The translations under genes were made by a program, and so were the position numbers. Below the pieces are notes generated by a model. The model was not told the origin of the DNA. It did no database searches and saw only the letters and a program-made list of their open reading frames with translations. Shown in pieces: positions 18,580-27,061 of a DNA stretch of 64,000 nt. Source of the DNA: Natronosalvus amylolyticus (GTDB taxonomy: Archaea > Halobacteriota > Halobacteria > Halobacteriales > Natrialbaceae); contig NZ_CP101156.1 of NCBI RefSeq assembly GCF_024298845.1, positions 2,542,001-2,606,000 on the forward strand, read 5' to 3'. Numbering within the stretch: position 1 is the first letter of the stretch; the number at the start of each line of letters is the position of its first letter.

Positions 18580-19122
18580 TTATGCGCTATTTGCTATGAT
18601 GGTGATCCCATTTTCCGGTATGTCACTGGGTGAACTCGTATCCTGGTAACCAAATACCACATTAAATTCAACCTTTCCTCCAGCTCCATCCAACTGCTTA
18701 ACCTCGTTATCGTCAACGCTGTCGTAATCGCCGCCACTGATTACTTCAAATTGGAATCCGCCGTCATCTCCAGCATTTGATGTGATATAGGTATTAGATG
18801 CTTCATTAGCATCTTGGATCTCGATATCTACTTTGTCCTCCTCGTTTTCGCGGTGGTTGGTGATGGTGAGAACGTCATCAAACCTAGTTACTGCATTTTC
18901 ATTTACGTCACCGTCTAGATCTAATTCAATTTGGTCAGCGTCCCCACCAGCTAAGTCTCCACTGACATCAAACCGAATCAGTGCAGCGTCGTCACCTGCA
19001 GTATCAATGTCCACGTCTCGAGTCGCTTCCACACTGCTAAACGCACCCGTTCCGAGTGCGGCACCGCCGCCAGCGACAATCGTTCCCAGTCCAATCAACA
19101 CGTTGCGTCTGTTTGCTCTCAT
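18580..19122 (-). CDS. DUF1102 secreted protein, TasA/camelysin-like
   Basis: 180 residues. The N-terminus ANRRNVLIGLGTIVAGGGAA followed by GTGAFSSVEATRDVDI is the standard DUF1102 export signal and start of the mature beta domain. The acidic body with a regular strand pattern recalls the TasA/camelysin group whose bacterial members are cut by SipW and form surface fibres. The DNA is much AT-richer than its neighbours: a hand count over three sequence lines (18601-18720 and 18781-18840) gives 77 G/C of 180, about 43 percent. It is the promoter-proximal gene of the minus-strand surface operon. Confidence 0.85.
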   Translation of the reverse strand: MRANRRNVLIGLGTIVAGGGAALGTGAFSSVEATRDVDIDTAGDDAALIRFDVSGDLAGGDADQIELDLDGDVNENAVTRFDDVLTITNHRENEEDKVDIEIQDANEASNTYITSNAGDDGGFQFEVISGGDYDSVDDNEVKQLDGAGGKVEFNVVFGYQDTSSPSDIPENGITIIANSA

Positions 19123-19258
19123 TGGTAATGTCTCCGTACGACCTGCCCGAGTAACCGTAACCGCCAGTTACTCGAGGCAGTTCTTATCCATACCTACACA
19201 CACCTACCCACTTTGTATTGGGGTGCCCGAACCCGTTCACACCGACTGATACCGCCGT

Positions 19259-19315
19259 TCAAGCCCGGCCTGAAGCCGCTGCTCGAGTCAGCGATAGGCT
19301 ACAGGCCGGGCTTGA
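19259..19315. promoter_or_regulatory. long inverted repeat in the divergent promoter region of the surface locus
   Basis: A perfect 14-base inverted repeat, tcaagcccggcctg at 19259-19272 and its complement at 19302-19315, with a 29-base spacer. If a two-base bulge is allowed the arms extend to about 22 bases (outer arms near 19249-19258 and 19316-19325). It lies between the divergent DUF1102 gene (start 19122) and the winged-helix membrane protein gene (start 19406), where an operator for both would be expected. A cruciform or RNA hairpin is the alternative. Confidence 0.6.
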
Positions 19316-19405
19316 GAACGCCGTCGTGAGAGTCACGCTCACGCACGTTGGCCAACAGAGATATATGTCCCAATCGGCAATCTATCACTACGAGCGACAC
19401 GTTTC

Positions 19406-19945
19406 ATGGGTGTACAGCACACGTCCGGGGGGACCAGCCGTGGTGATGTCTTTAGCCTGCTGAGCAATCAGCGCCGGCGCTATACGATTCACTATCTCAA
19501 ACGCGAGGAAGACCCCGTCGAACTCGGGGAACTCGCCGAACACGTCGCCGCCTGGGAACTCGAGAAAGACGTCGCCGAACTCACCTCGACGGAGCGAAAG
19601 CGGATTTACACCTCGCTCCAGCAGACCCATCTGCCGACGCTCGAGCGCGCGGAGATGGTCACCTTCGACGATCGGACGATCGAACTCACCGAAAACGCCC
19701 GCGACCTCGAGGTGTATCTCGACGTCGTCCCCGAGGACTCGGTCCCGTGGGGGGTGTACTACCTCGGCCTGTCCGCACTGGCTGGGGTCGTGCTGGCTGG
19801 ATTATGGCTCGAGGTAGTCCCAACCGAAACCGTCCCACTGCTCGGCTGGGCGACGATACTGGTCGGCCTGTTCGCCGTTTCTGCTGTGGTGCACGTCCTC
19901 GAGAACCGCCGGATGCGGCTGGGGCAGGGGGAACGCCCACCGTGA
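19406..19945 (+). CDS. winged-helix (DUF7344-type) protein with two membrane helices
   Basis: 179 residues. Residues 13-100 form the haloarchaeal DUF7344-like winged helix (DVFSLLSNQRRRYTIHYL, VELGELAEHVAAWE, ERKRIYTSLQQTHLPTLE, MVTFDDRTIELTENA). Two hydrophobic helices follow (about 112-132 and 138-160), so the DNA-binding part is probably tethered to the membrane. It is divergent from the secreted DUF1102 gene across a long inverted repeat and is followed after 10 bases by a secreted protein gene, so it is a good candidate regulator of the locus, perhaps sensing envelope state. Confidence 0.88.
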   Translation: MGVQHTSGGTSRGDVFSLLSNQRRRYTIHYLKREEDPVELGELAEHVAAWELEKDVAELTSTERKRIYTSLQQTHLPTLERAEMVTFDDRTIELTENARDLEVYLDVVPEDSVPWGVYYLGLSALAGVVLAGLWLEVVPTETVPLLGWATILVGLFAVSAVVHVLENRRMRLGQGERPP

Positions 19946-19955
19946 GGGAAAGCCG

Positions 19956-21002
19956 ATGAACGTGGTTTCCAAAGTCGCGATGGTTCTGGTGGTCGTCGGT
20001 ATCCTGTTACTTTCGGGTCCAGTGTTTGGCTTTACGACGTTTAGCGCCGACCGCGGTGTCACCGCCGAAACCGCCGAAACCGAGCAGGCGTTGCTCGCCA
20101 TTTCGGGAACGGATGCGACGCCGACGAATCAGAACGATGCAGTGATACTCGAGATTACGAACAATGCGAATGTCGATTTCACCTCACTCGAGACTTCGGT
20201 GACGATCGAGGGCGATAACGATCGAATCAGCGTGAGCGACCCGTTCGACGACCAACTTGCTTCGGACGAGCAGACCGGACTCGAGGTTACGTGTGAACGC
20301 GGTGGTGGCGGTGAGGCCACTGTTAGGGTCGACGCTGACGCCTTCGGTAGCGAACTCGCTATCGAGGGAGTGACGTACGAACACACGTTCGCTTACACCT
20401 GCACTGGACAGGGCGATCCTGGCGGTGGGTTTACGACCGTTCAGGCGGGCGATGTTGACGGGCCGGGTCCGACTACACAGACGCTCTCGTTTACGCCTGA
20501 CGGGTCTATCGGTAACGGTGACACCGTGACGATTGCGGTGAGTGCAACCCAGGGTGGGTGGTTCATCGGGGCCGATTACACCGACGCATCCGCCGACATC
20601 GTTGGACAGGCGAACGATGACGTCGAAATCGTCGCTGCTGATGGCGGCGAGATCGTCCTCGAGGTAACTGCACAAGGTCAAATTAAAGATGGTGATGAGC
20701 TCGTCGTCGAACTCTCGAACGTCGAAACGGTCTCGAGCTTTTGGTTCGACTTCGGATTCGGATCCGCCGAATTTACGCGAAGTGATTCCGGCGAGTCGGG
20801 TACGGATTCGTTCTGGATAACGGAATCGGCTGCTACTGGAACGATGACAACGCAACACGCCGATGGACTTGGATCGACCACAGTCACCGAATCCGAACTC
20901 GAGCAGGTCGATATCGACGAACTCGATGCGTTCGACACTCACGAAGAACTCATCGCTGAACTCCGCGAGCGCGATGGTGTCGAGGTTATCGACGACACCT
21001 AA
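19956..21002 (+). CDS. secreted SipW-signal-like beta-rich protein of unknown function
   Basis: 348 residues. The N-terminal hydrophobic segment (about 7-26) is followed directly by FGFTTFSADRGVTAETA, a layout like that of SipW-dependent TasA-type precursors. The mature part has two beta-rich, acidic halves (about 40-150 with one Cys pair, C-terminal of GLEVTCERGG and FAYTCTGQG, and about 160-300) and a C-terminal charged helical tail (EELIAELRERDGVEV). There is no C-terminal anchor. It lies 10 bases after the membrane-tethered winged-helix gene and is probably co-transcribed with it. Likely surface exposed; function not known. Confidence 0.78.
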   Translation: MNVVSKVAMVLVVVGILLLSGPVFGFTTFSADRGVTAETAETEQALLAISGTDATPTNQNDAVILEITNNANVDFTSLETSVTIEGDNDRISVSDPFDDQLASDEQTGLEVTCERGGGGEATVRVDADAFGSELAIEGVTYEHTFAYTCTGQGDPGGGFTTVQAGDVDGPGPTTQTLSFTPDGSIGNGDTVTIAVSATQGGWFIGADYTDASADIVGQANDDVEIVAADGGEIVLEVTAQGQIKDGDELVVELSNVETVSSFWFDFGFGSAEFTRSDSGESGTDSFWITESAATGTMTTQHADGLGSTTVTESELEQVDIDELDAFDTHEELIAELRERDGVEVIDDT

Positions 21003-21038
21003 CCCGAGGCAAACCGCCACTCGAGCAATGCGAACGGC

Positions 21039-21047
21039 TTTTTAACA
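21039..21047 (+). promoter_or_regulatory. TATA-like box for the EMC6-like/ABCE1 operon
   Basis: The run ctttttaac lies about 25 bases before ATG 21068, the spacing expected for a near-leaderless haloarchaeal transcript. The preceding surface protein gene ends at 21002, so this is the likely promoter of the operon. Confidence 0.55.
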
Positions 21048-21067
21048 CCGGAAACAGAGGTACGCCT

Positions 21068-21391
21068 ATGTCGACCGAAACGATGAGCCCGCGGCGCGAA
21101 CACATACGCTCGATCAGCGTGACGGCCTTTGCCTGTCTCGCTGGCGTCGGCGTCGCGATCGGCTCAGCGATACTCACTGCTGGTGAGGCCGCCAACGACG
21201 CGGCGGCCGACCCGCTCACCTATCTCCTCGTCTTCGGGGTGATCGTCGCCCAGCTCGTCCTGTTGCCGGCCCTCGGCATCTACGACGAGGACGAGTTCGG
21301 AATCAAACACTACCTGTTTATCACGCTGATGACGTTCTCGTTCTGGTTCATCACGTGGGGTATTATTCTGTCAACCGGGGCATCGTTCTAA
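21068..21391 (+). CDS. EMC6-like three-helix membrane protein
   Basis: 107 residues with three hydrophobic segments (about 17-40, 52-70, 82-104) and short polar ends. The pattern, including YDEDEFGIKHYLF and TFSFWFITWGIILSTG near the C-terminus, fits the small archaeal proteins annotated as EMC6-like, relatives of a subunit of the eukaryotic ER membrane insertase complex. It ends one base before the ABCE1 start codon, so both are co-transcribed. A link between ribosome recycling and membrane protein insertion is suggested by this order, not proved. Confidence 0.65.
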   Translation: MSTETMSPRREHIRSISVTAFACLAGVGVAIGSAILTAGEAANDAAADPLTYLLVFGVIVAQLVLLPALGIYDEDEFGIKHYLFITLMTFSFWFITWGIILSTGASF

Positions 21392-21392
21392 C

Positions 21393-23207
21393 ATGGCCAA
21401 AGACAGTATCGCTGTCGTCGACCTCGATCGCTGTCAACCGGACCGGTGTAACTACGAGTGCCAGAACTACTGTCCACCGAACCGGACCGGCAAGGAGTGT
21501 ATCACACTTCGAGGCGAGGACGCAGACGAGGGCCAACCGGAGCAGGTTCGTATCTCCGAAGAGATCTGTCTGGGTGAAACCTGCGGTATCTGCGTCGAGA
21601 AGTGCCCCTTCGATGCGATCGAGATCATCAACTTGCCCCAGGAACTGCAGGACGATCCGGCTCACCGGTACGGCGAAAACGCGTTCTCGCTGTACGGCCT
21701 GCCAGCCCCACAGGAAGGGAAAGTGACGGGGATTCTCGGACCGAACGGCATCGGGAAAACGACGGCCGTTCGCATTCTGGCGGGCGAACTCGAGCCGAAC
21801 CTCGGTCGATTCGAAGAGCCACCGGACTGGGACGACGTCCTCGAGGCCTACCGCGGGACGGAACTGCAGGACTACATCGCCGACGTTCGCGACGGCGACG
21901 TGACGGTCGCGCGGAAACCGCAGTACGTCGATCAGATTCCGAACCAGTTCGACGGCAACACGCGCGAACTCCTCGAGCGGACGAACGAACGGGACGCACT
22001 GGAGTATCTCGTCGAGCGACTCTCCATCGGTCCCGTCATGGACCAGGCGATCGACGACCTCTCTGGCGGGGAACTCCAGCGGGTTGCCATCGCTGCCACC
22101 CTGGCTCGAGACACGGACTTCTACTTCCTCGACGAGATCACGCCCTACCTCGACATCGGCCAGCGCGTGACGGCCGCACGGTTGATCCGGGAACTCGCCG
22201 AAGACGACGGCAAGTCGATGCTCGTGGTCGAACACGACCTGGCAGTCCTCGATTTACTCGCCGATACGCTTCACGTCGCCTACGGTGAGCCCGGCGCCTA
22301 CGGTGTCATCACGACACCGAAATCGGTCCGCAACGGGATCAACGAGTACCTCGCGGGCTACCTCGAGAACGAGAACATGCGGATTCGACCGAATCCCATC
22401 GAGTTCGAAGAGCACGCCCCACGGACGATTTCGCGTGCCGACACGCTCGTCGAATACCCCGACCTCACGAAGTCGTACGGCGACGGCGAGTTCAGACTCG
22501 AGGTCGAGGGCGGGCGGATTCGACAGAACGAGGTGCTCGGCATCGTCGGTCCGAACGGCATCGGGAAGTCGACGTTCGCGAAGCTGTTGACCGGCGCACT
22601 CGAGCCGGATTCGGGCGATGCGGACCTCGATCTGGACATCTCGTACAAACCCCAGTACGTCACCATCGACCAGCACATGCGCGTCGACGTGTTCCTCTCG
22701 TCGATCACTGACCAGTTCGGCTCGTCGTACTGGAACACCGAAATCGCCCAGCCGTTGCAACTCGAGCGAATTATGGAACAAAATCTCTCTGACCTTTCCG
22801 GTGGTGAGCGCCAGCGGGTGGCGATTGCGGCCTGTCTCTCCGATTCAGCTGATCTGTACCTGCTCGACGAACCGTCGGCACATCTGGACGTCGAACAGCG
22901 AGTGCAGGCGACGCGGGCGATTCGTCGCTATGCCGAACAGCAGGACGCCACCGTCCTGGTTATCGACCACGACATCTACATGATCGACCTGCTCGCTGAC
23001 CGCCTGATGGTGTTCGATGGCGAACCGGCCGTTCACGGTCGTGCGGGCACTCCACAGTCGATGCGCGGTGGGATGAACGAGTTCCTGGCAAACCTCGAGG
23101 TCACGTTCCGGCGGGACGAGCGAACCTCGAGGCCGCGTATCAACAAGCCCGAGTCACAACTCGACCGGCAACAAAAACGGGAAGGCGAATACTACTATGC
23201 GCCGTAA
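21393..23207 (+). CDS. ABCE1/RLI ribosome-recycling ATPase
   Basis: 604 residues, normal for the family. The N-terminal ferredoxin-like domain carries two [4Fe-4S] motifs, including CGICVEKCPFDAI near residues 70-82. Nucleotide-binding domain 1 has Walker A GPNGIGKTT (about 116), signature LSGGELQRVAIA (about 221) and Walker B FYFLDEITPYLD (about 243); domain 2 has GPNGIGKST (about 386), LSGGERQRVAIA (about 467) and LYLLDEPSAHLD (about 488). The C-terminal hinge tail is present. With aRF1 and Pelota, ABCE1 splits archaeal ribosomes after termination. Essential in archaea. Confidence 0.98.
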   Translation: MAKDSIAVVDLDRCQPDRCNYECQNYCPPNRTGKECITLRGEDADEGQPEQVRISEEICLGETCGICVEKCPFDAIEIINLPQELQDDPAHRYGENAFSLYGLPAPQEGKVTGILGPNGIGKTTAVRILAGELEPNLGRFEEPPDWDDVLEAYRGTELQDYIADVRDGDVTVARKPQYVDQIPNQFDGNTRELLERTNERDALEYLVERLSIGPVMDQAIDDLSGGELQRVAIAATLARDTDFYFLDEITPYLDIGQRVTAARLIRELAEDDGKSMLVVEHDLAVLDLLADTLHVAYGEPGAYGVITTPKSVRNGINEYLAGYLENENMRIRPNPIEFEEHAPRTISRADTLVEYPDLTKSYGDGEFRLEVEGGRIRQNEVLGIVGPNGIGKSTFAKLLTGALEPDSGDADLDLDISYKPQYVTIDQHMRVDVFLSSITDQFGSSYWNTEIAQPLQLERIMEQNLSDLSGGERQRVAIAACLSDSADLYLLDEPSAHLDVEQRVQATRAIRRYAEQQDATVLVIDHDIYMIDLLADRLMVFDGEPAVHGRAGTPQSMRGGMNEFLANLEVTFRRDERTSRPRINKPESQLDRQQKREGEYYYAP

Positions 23208-23463
23208 CTGTTGTTGGCAACTCGGTTTACTTTCTTTGAATCAGAACGCACAAACTGGCGTTCCAGGCCCACGTAGTGCTGATTCGCATATGAATGTCAG
23301 TCATATTGCCAACCACTGGTACGGTGCTCTCGGTGCTGAACGATCGGGGGTTCGTTGATTTTCGGTCCGCCTGAGGTTCACGCTACAAGTGTCCGCTCGA
23401 GCGGCGTTTCGACTGACTCGAGCGTCGTTACGCTGTTCGAGAACGGAGTGCTGTCACAAAGGG

Positions 23464-23712
23464 CTATTCGGCCGACTCGGACCCCGATCGAAGCCCTTTG
23501 ATGTTCTCCTCGCCCCGATTTTTCAGCTCGCCAAAGCGCTGTTCGGCGTCGGGTCGACGCTCGCCGATCACGGCACCGGCCAGAGCACCCACGGCGGCAC
23601 CGGAGCTCGCAAGGTTCTTGTTGAATAGTCCACCGAGGAAGCCGCCGATAGCGGCACCGATGGCTGCGTAGCGTGCACGGCTCAGCATACGGTTGATTCG
23701 TTGTTTCACCAT
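23464..23712 (-). CDS. small glycine-zipper protein
   Basis: 82 residues. A basic N-terminus (VKQRINRMLSRARYA) precedes a glycine-zipper segment (AIGAAIGGFLGGLF and GAAVGALAGAVIG, about 17-50), which can pack as a pair of membrane helices, and a charged C-terminal helix. Similar small haloarchaeal proteins are of unknown role; stress or membrane association is a guess. The 256 bases between it and the ABCE1 stop hold nothing recognisable. Confidence 0.75.
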   Translation of the reverse strand: MVKQRINRMLSRARYAAIGAAIGGFLGGLFNKNLASSGAAVGALAGAVIGERRPDAEQRFGELKNRGEENIKGLRSGSESAE

Positions 23713-23844
23713 GTGGACCCCTTTGTCGGTCAGGGAAATAAACGTGTCCCCGGCTGCGGGACAGAAACCGTGCCCGTGCGATTTCGAAGGGGAGGGTGGG
23801 AACGAGTGCCGTCTGTCGCCGTGTGCAGTTGACCTGCCGTGTGA

Positions 23845-26835
23845 TTACCGTTCCTCGAGTCGCCAGTGCTGGTTGTCGCCGCCGACGTACTCCCACTGGT
23901 GGACGTTCGCCCCGTCGTCGCTCGAGACGCCTTCGACGTCGAGGACCTTGCCACTGTGGACGGCCGTGATCGTGTACAGAGTATCGGCGTCGTCGACCGG
24001 CTCGACGAACCAGCGCTGGTTGTCGGCGCCGACGTCTTCCCACTGGTGGACGTTCGCACCGTCCTCGCCCGAGGCGTTTTCGACGTCCAGTACCTTGCCG
24101 CTGTGGTCGGCGACGATGCGGTACTCGTTGTCGCCGACGGCCTCGAGCGTCCAGTGCTGATTGTCGCCGCCGACGTACTCCCACTGGTGGACGTTCGCGC
24201 CGTCATCGGTGGAGACGTCAGCAACGTCCAGGGCCTTCCCGCTGTGATCGGCGAGGATACGGTACGTTCCCTCGAGACTTTCGTCTTCCTCGTCGTCAGC
24301 CGGCAGGACGATGAGGTCGCCGACCTCAACCGTGATGGTGTCGCCGTGGTCCTCGAGGAGGACGTCTTCGTCCTTGAACAGGTCGTAGCCTTCGTATTTG
24401 GCGTCGATTTCGACTTCGGTATCGCCGTCGCCGAAGTTGACTATGGCGGCGACAGTCGACGGTCCATCGATGTCTTCCCGTCGGCTGACGCGACGCTCAC
24501 AGAGCAGCAGTTCGGCGTCGTCATCGGCCTCGAAGGGGATGCCGTCGAACTCGGCATCCGGGTGCAATGCTTCGACCTCGTCGTACAGCGTCGAGAGATT
24601 CTCGAAGAAGTTCGTGTGGTACTCGTCTGGGCCGTCATCCCAGTTCATGAACGCTCGCTGGCGGCCACCTTCGCGGACGTCGGCAGCAACGTTGATGTTT
24701 CCGTCGTCGTCGTAGCCGCGGTGATCGTCTTCGCCCAGGTGGCGACCCTCTCCATACCGGCTGATCTGGCGCTCGATGCCGTAGTATAGCTGTGGCACGC
24801 CGGGGAGGACGAACGCCGCGGCCGCACAGCACCGAACCCGGTTGGCGTAGTACGCCCACGTGCCGTCGTCGATGTCGTCGTGGTTCGGGTCGTGGAGGTC
24901 GACTGCGGCCTGGTTGAGGATGCGATGTTCGTCGTGGTTCTCGAGAGCGTTCACGACGAGGGAGTGGTCGGGGAGCCCGATCTGGCTCCGCTCGTCGATC
25001 GTGTCGAACAGGCTGCCACCGTGGGCGTCGTCGGCAGCGACTTGTTGTGCCTGATTGAGGAACCCAGCTGTGTCGTGGTGCATGTCGAACTCGCTTTCGG
25101 TGTAGCTGGCGTCCCGCGGGATGGTCTCGTCGAACATGAGGAACTCCTCGTTGTTGTACCGACCGATCTCGCGAATTTCTTTCCAGACGGATTTGGGTAC
25201 GCCGTAGGCGATGTCCGCGCGGAAGCCGTCGACGCCCATGCCACCCGCAGACTGTGGCCGCGACCAGAAGTCGGCCACGCCCATTATGTACTCGCGCAGG
25301 GAGAGGCTCTCGAAGTTGAGGTTGGGCATCACCTGCAGATCGGCGAAGCCGGTTGGTCGTGGTTCGGCCTCGAGCAACTCGCCGTCCTCGTTCCGTCGGG
25401 GAACCTCGGCGCGATCCCACCAGTCGAACGCCCGGTGGTCCTCGTCCCACTCGGTGACGGTGTCCCACGGGCCGGGGCCGTCCGCACGCTCGCCGATGGT
25501 ATCCTCGAATAGCGGATTCGTACGACCTGCGTGGTTGATGACGATGTCGAAGACGACCTTGATGTTCCGGTCGTGACACTCATTGACGAACCGGCGGTAG
25601 ACCTCGAGCGGGTCCTCGCCGTCGGGGACGAGATCCTCGGAGACGCCGGTGTAGTCTGCCGTATCGTAGCCGTGGGGACCGCCGCCGGACAGTTCGCCGT
25701 CGAGTTGCCGTTCGACGCTCGTCGCCGGGACGGTAGGGGTGAGCCAGATGGCGTCGACGCCCATCTCGTCGAGATAGTCGAGACCGGGTGCTCCCGTGTC
25801 GTCGTCGCCGGAGATCAGGGTCTCGAGCGTGGTCGCCTCGCGTTCGCCCGCCCACGAGCGGGGGAAGAGCTGGTACATGATGCCGTCGGCCATCCATTCT
25901 GGCGGCCGGTTCGGCAGGTCGACGCTCCCGTCGGGGTCGAGTACTACGAGGTCCTGTGCACTCTTTGTCGCCGCCCCGTCGTCGTAAACCGCCGCGTGAA
26001 CACGGGCGGATTCTCCCTCGAGAGCGTCAACGGGAATCGTCGCCCGCAGACCGCCGTCTGCCTCTTCGATCGCTGCGCTCGAGAGGGCGTCCCGGTCGTC
26101 GGCCCGGAAGACGCCCCACAGGTCGTCGCTCGAGGAGTCGGCGAAGGGAGCGGGCTGGGCGTTGGTCTCGAGCCGAAACTCCTCGGCCTCGTCGTCGTAG
26201 GTCGCTTCGAGTTCGAGACGTGGGGCGTTATCGGGGTCGCCATTGTAGACCGCCGCGCCGCCGTCGCCCCTGGGGAATGCGTGGAGCGTGAGTTCGTGGG
26301 TACCGTCAGGCGCCTCGAGCTCGAGGATGTAGTCGCCGGGTGCGTCCGCGCGGAACTCCGCGACGGTGTCCTGGCCTTCGTCGTATCGTCCGAGGTCGTC
26401 CCCGGTGGCGGTCGCGAAAGAGACGACGTCGGGGCCGTCGCTCGCCTCGGGCCAGTCGACGAGGGTCCACGTGAAGTCGCTTGCGTCGTAGTCGTGTGGG
26501 TCGGCCCGAAGATCGGGCAGGCGGGGTGCGAGGTTGTCACGGCCCTTATCCCAGAGAGCCCAGGCCGGGGGTTCGTCGGCCTCGAGGCCGCGGGTGTCGG
26601 CTCCGAGTGTCCAGACAGGATTCACGATCGGTTCGTCCACGCTGATGAACCGTGGAGCTCCAGGATGGTGTGACTCCACAGGCGTCTCGGGATCGAAACC
26701 GCTCGGGAACAGTGTGCCCGTACCGGTATCGCCACCGGTTGTTTGACTCCCGAGGGCGGCGACGGCCCCCATTGCGGCCATTCCTCGAAGCACTGAACGC
26801 CGCGAGAGCTCGGCTTCAGGCTGGTATTCGCTCAT
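23845..26835 (-). CDS. secreted GH13 alpha-amylase-family enzyme with ricin-type carbohydrate-binding trefoil
   Basis: 996 residues. Tat signal SRRSVLRGMAAMGAVAALG at the N-terminus. After an N-terminal beta region (about 60-300) the GH13 barrel shows the four conserved regions: DIVINHAG (about 429), GFRADIAYG with the nucleophile Asp (about 538), DETI with the acid/base Glu (about 571) and NHDEHR (about 631). A beta domain is followed by three repeats of about 47 residues (about 860-996), each with HSGKxLDV, DGANVHQWE and a closing QHW or QRW: a complete ricin B/CBM13-like trefoil. It should cut alpha-glucans outside the cell; exact specificity is not visible. The gene stands alone behind an AT-rich upstream region. 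Confidence 0.95.
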   Translation of the reverse strand: MSEYQPEAELSRRSVLRGMAAMGAVAALGSQTTGGDTGTGTLFPSGFDPETPVESHHPGAPRFISVDEPIVNPVWTLGADTRGLEADEPPAWALWDKGRDNLAPRLPDLRADPHDYDASDFTWTLVDWPEASDGPDVVSFATATGDDLGRYDEGQDTVAEFRADAPGDYILELEAPDGTHELTLHAFPRGDGGAAVYNGDPDNAPRLELEATYDDEAEEFRLETNAQPAPFADSSSDDLWGVFRADDRDALSSAAIEEADGGLRATIPVDALEGESARVHAAVYDDGAATKSAQDLVVLDPDGSVDLPNRPPEWMADGIMYQLFPRSWAGEREATTLETLISGDDDTGAPGLDYLDEMGVDAIWLTPTVPATSVERQLDGELSGGGPHGYDTADYTGVSEDLVPDGEDPLEVYRRFVNECHDRNIKVVFDIVINHAGRTNPLFEDTIGERADGPGPWDTVTEWDEDHRAFDWWDRAEVPRRNEDGELLEAEPRPTGFADLQVMPNLNFESLSLREYIMGVADFWSRPQSAGGMGVDGFRADIAYGVPKSVWKEIREIGRYNNEEFLMFDETIPRDASYTESEFDMHHDTAGFLNQAQQVAADDAHGGSLFDTIDERSQIGLPDHSLVVNALENHDEHRILNQAAVDLHDPNHDDIDDGTWAYYANRVRCCAAAAFVLPGVPQLYYGIERQISRYGEGRHLGEDDHRGYDDDGNINVAADVREGGRQRAFMNWDDGPDEYHTNFFENLSTLYDEVEALHPDAEFDGIPFEADDDAELLLCERRVSRREDIDGPSTVAAIVNFGDGDTEVEIDAKYEGYDLFKDEDVLLEDHGDTITVEVGDLIVLPADDEEDESLEGTYRILADHSGKALDVADVSTDDGANVHQWEYVGGDNQHWTLEAVGDNEYRIVADHSGKVLDVENASGEDGANVHQWEDVGADNQRWFVEPVDDADTLYTITAVHSGKVLDVEGVSSDDGANVHQWEYVGGDNQHWRLEER

Positions 26836-27061
26836 CGCGGTCCCTCCGGCGTGCGGTCACTGGTGGCGAGTGGCGTGCTGGATGTTCGCATAGACAATTA
26901 TGATGTAATTGTTTTTCACACATAAATATTATTTCTACACACAACCATAAACGAACAAATATAACTCGGTTTCAAAATAAACGAACGTTCCCTTGAGTGG
27001 ACGTTCTGACTGCTGAGCGGACGTTCGTCGATTTCTCGAGTGTGAACCACTCCCCTGACGC
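26836..27061. promoter_or_regulatory. AT-rich control region upstream of the GH13 gene with repeated GGACGTTC motifs
   Basis: Bases about 26890-26985 are strikingly AT-rich for this genome (aattatgatgtaattg, ataaatattatttc, aaatataac) and probably include the TATA box of the GH13 gene. Three related nonamers, gaacgttcc at 26983, ggacgttct at 26999 and ggacgttcg at 27019, follow at 16- and 20-base spacing, a possible operator array. The minus-strand ion-pump operon ends at 27062. Confidence 0.5.
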
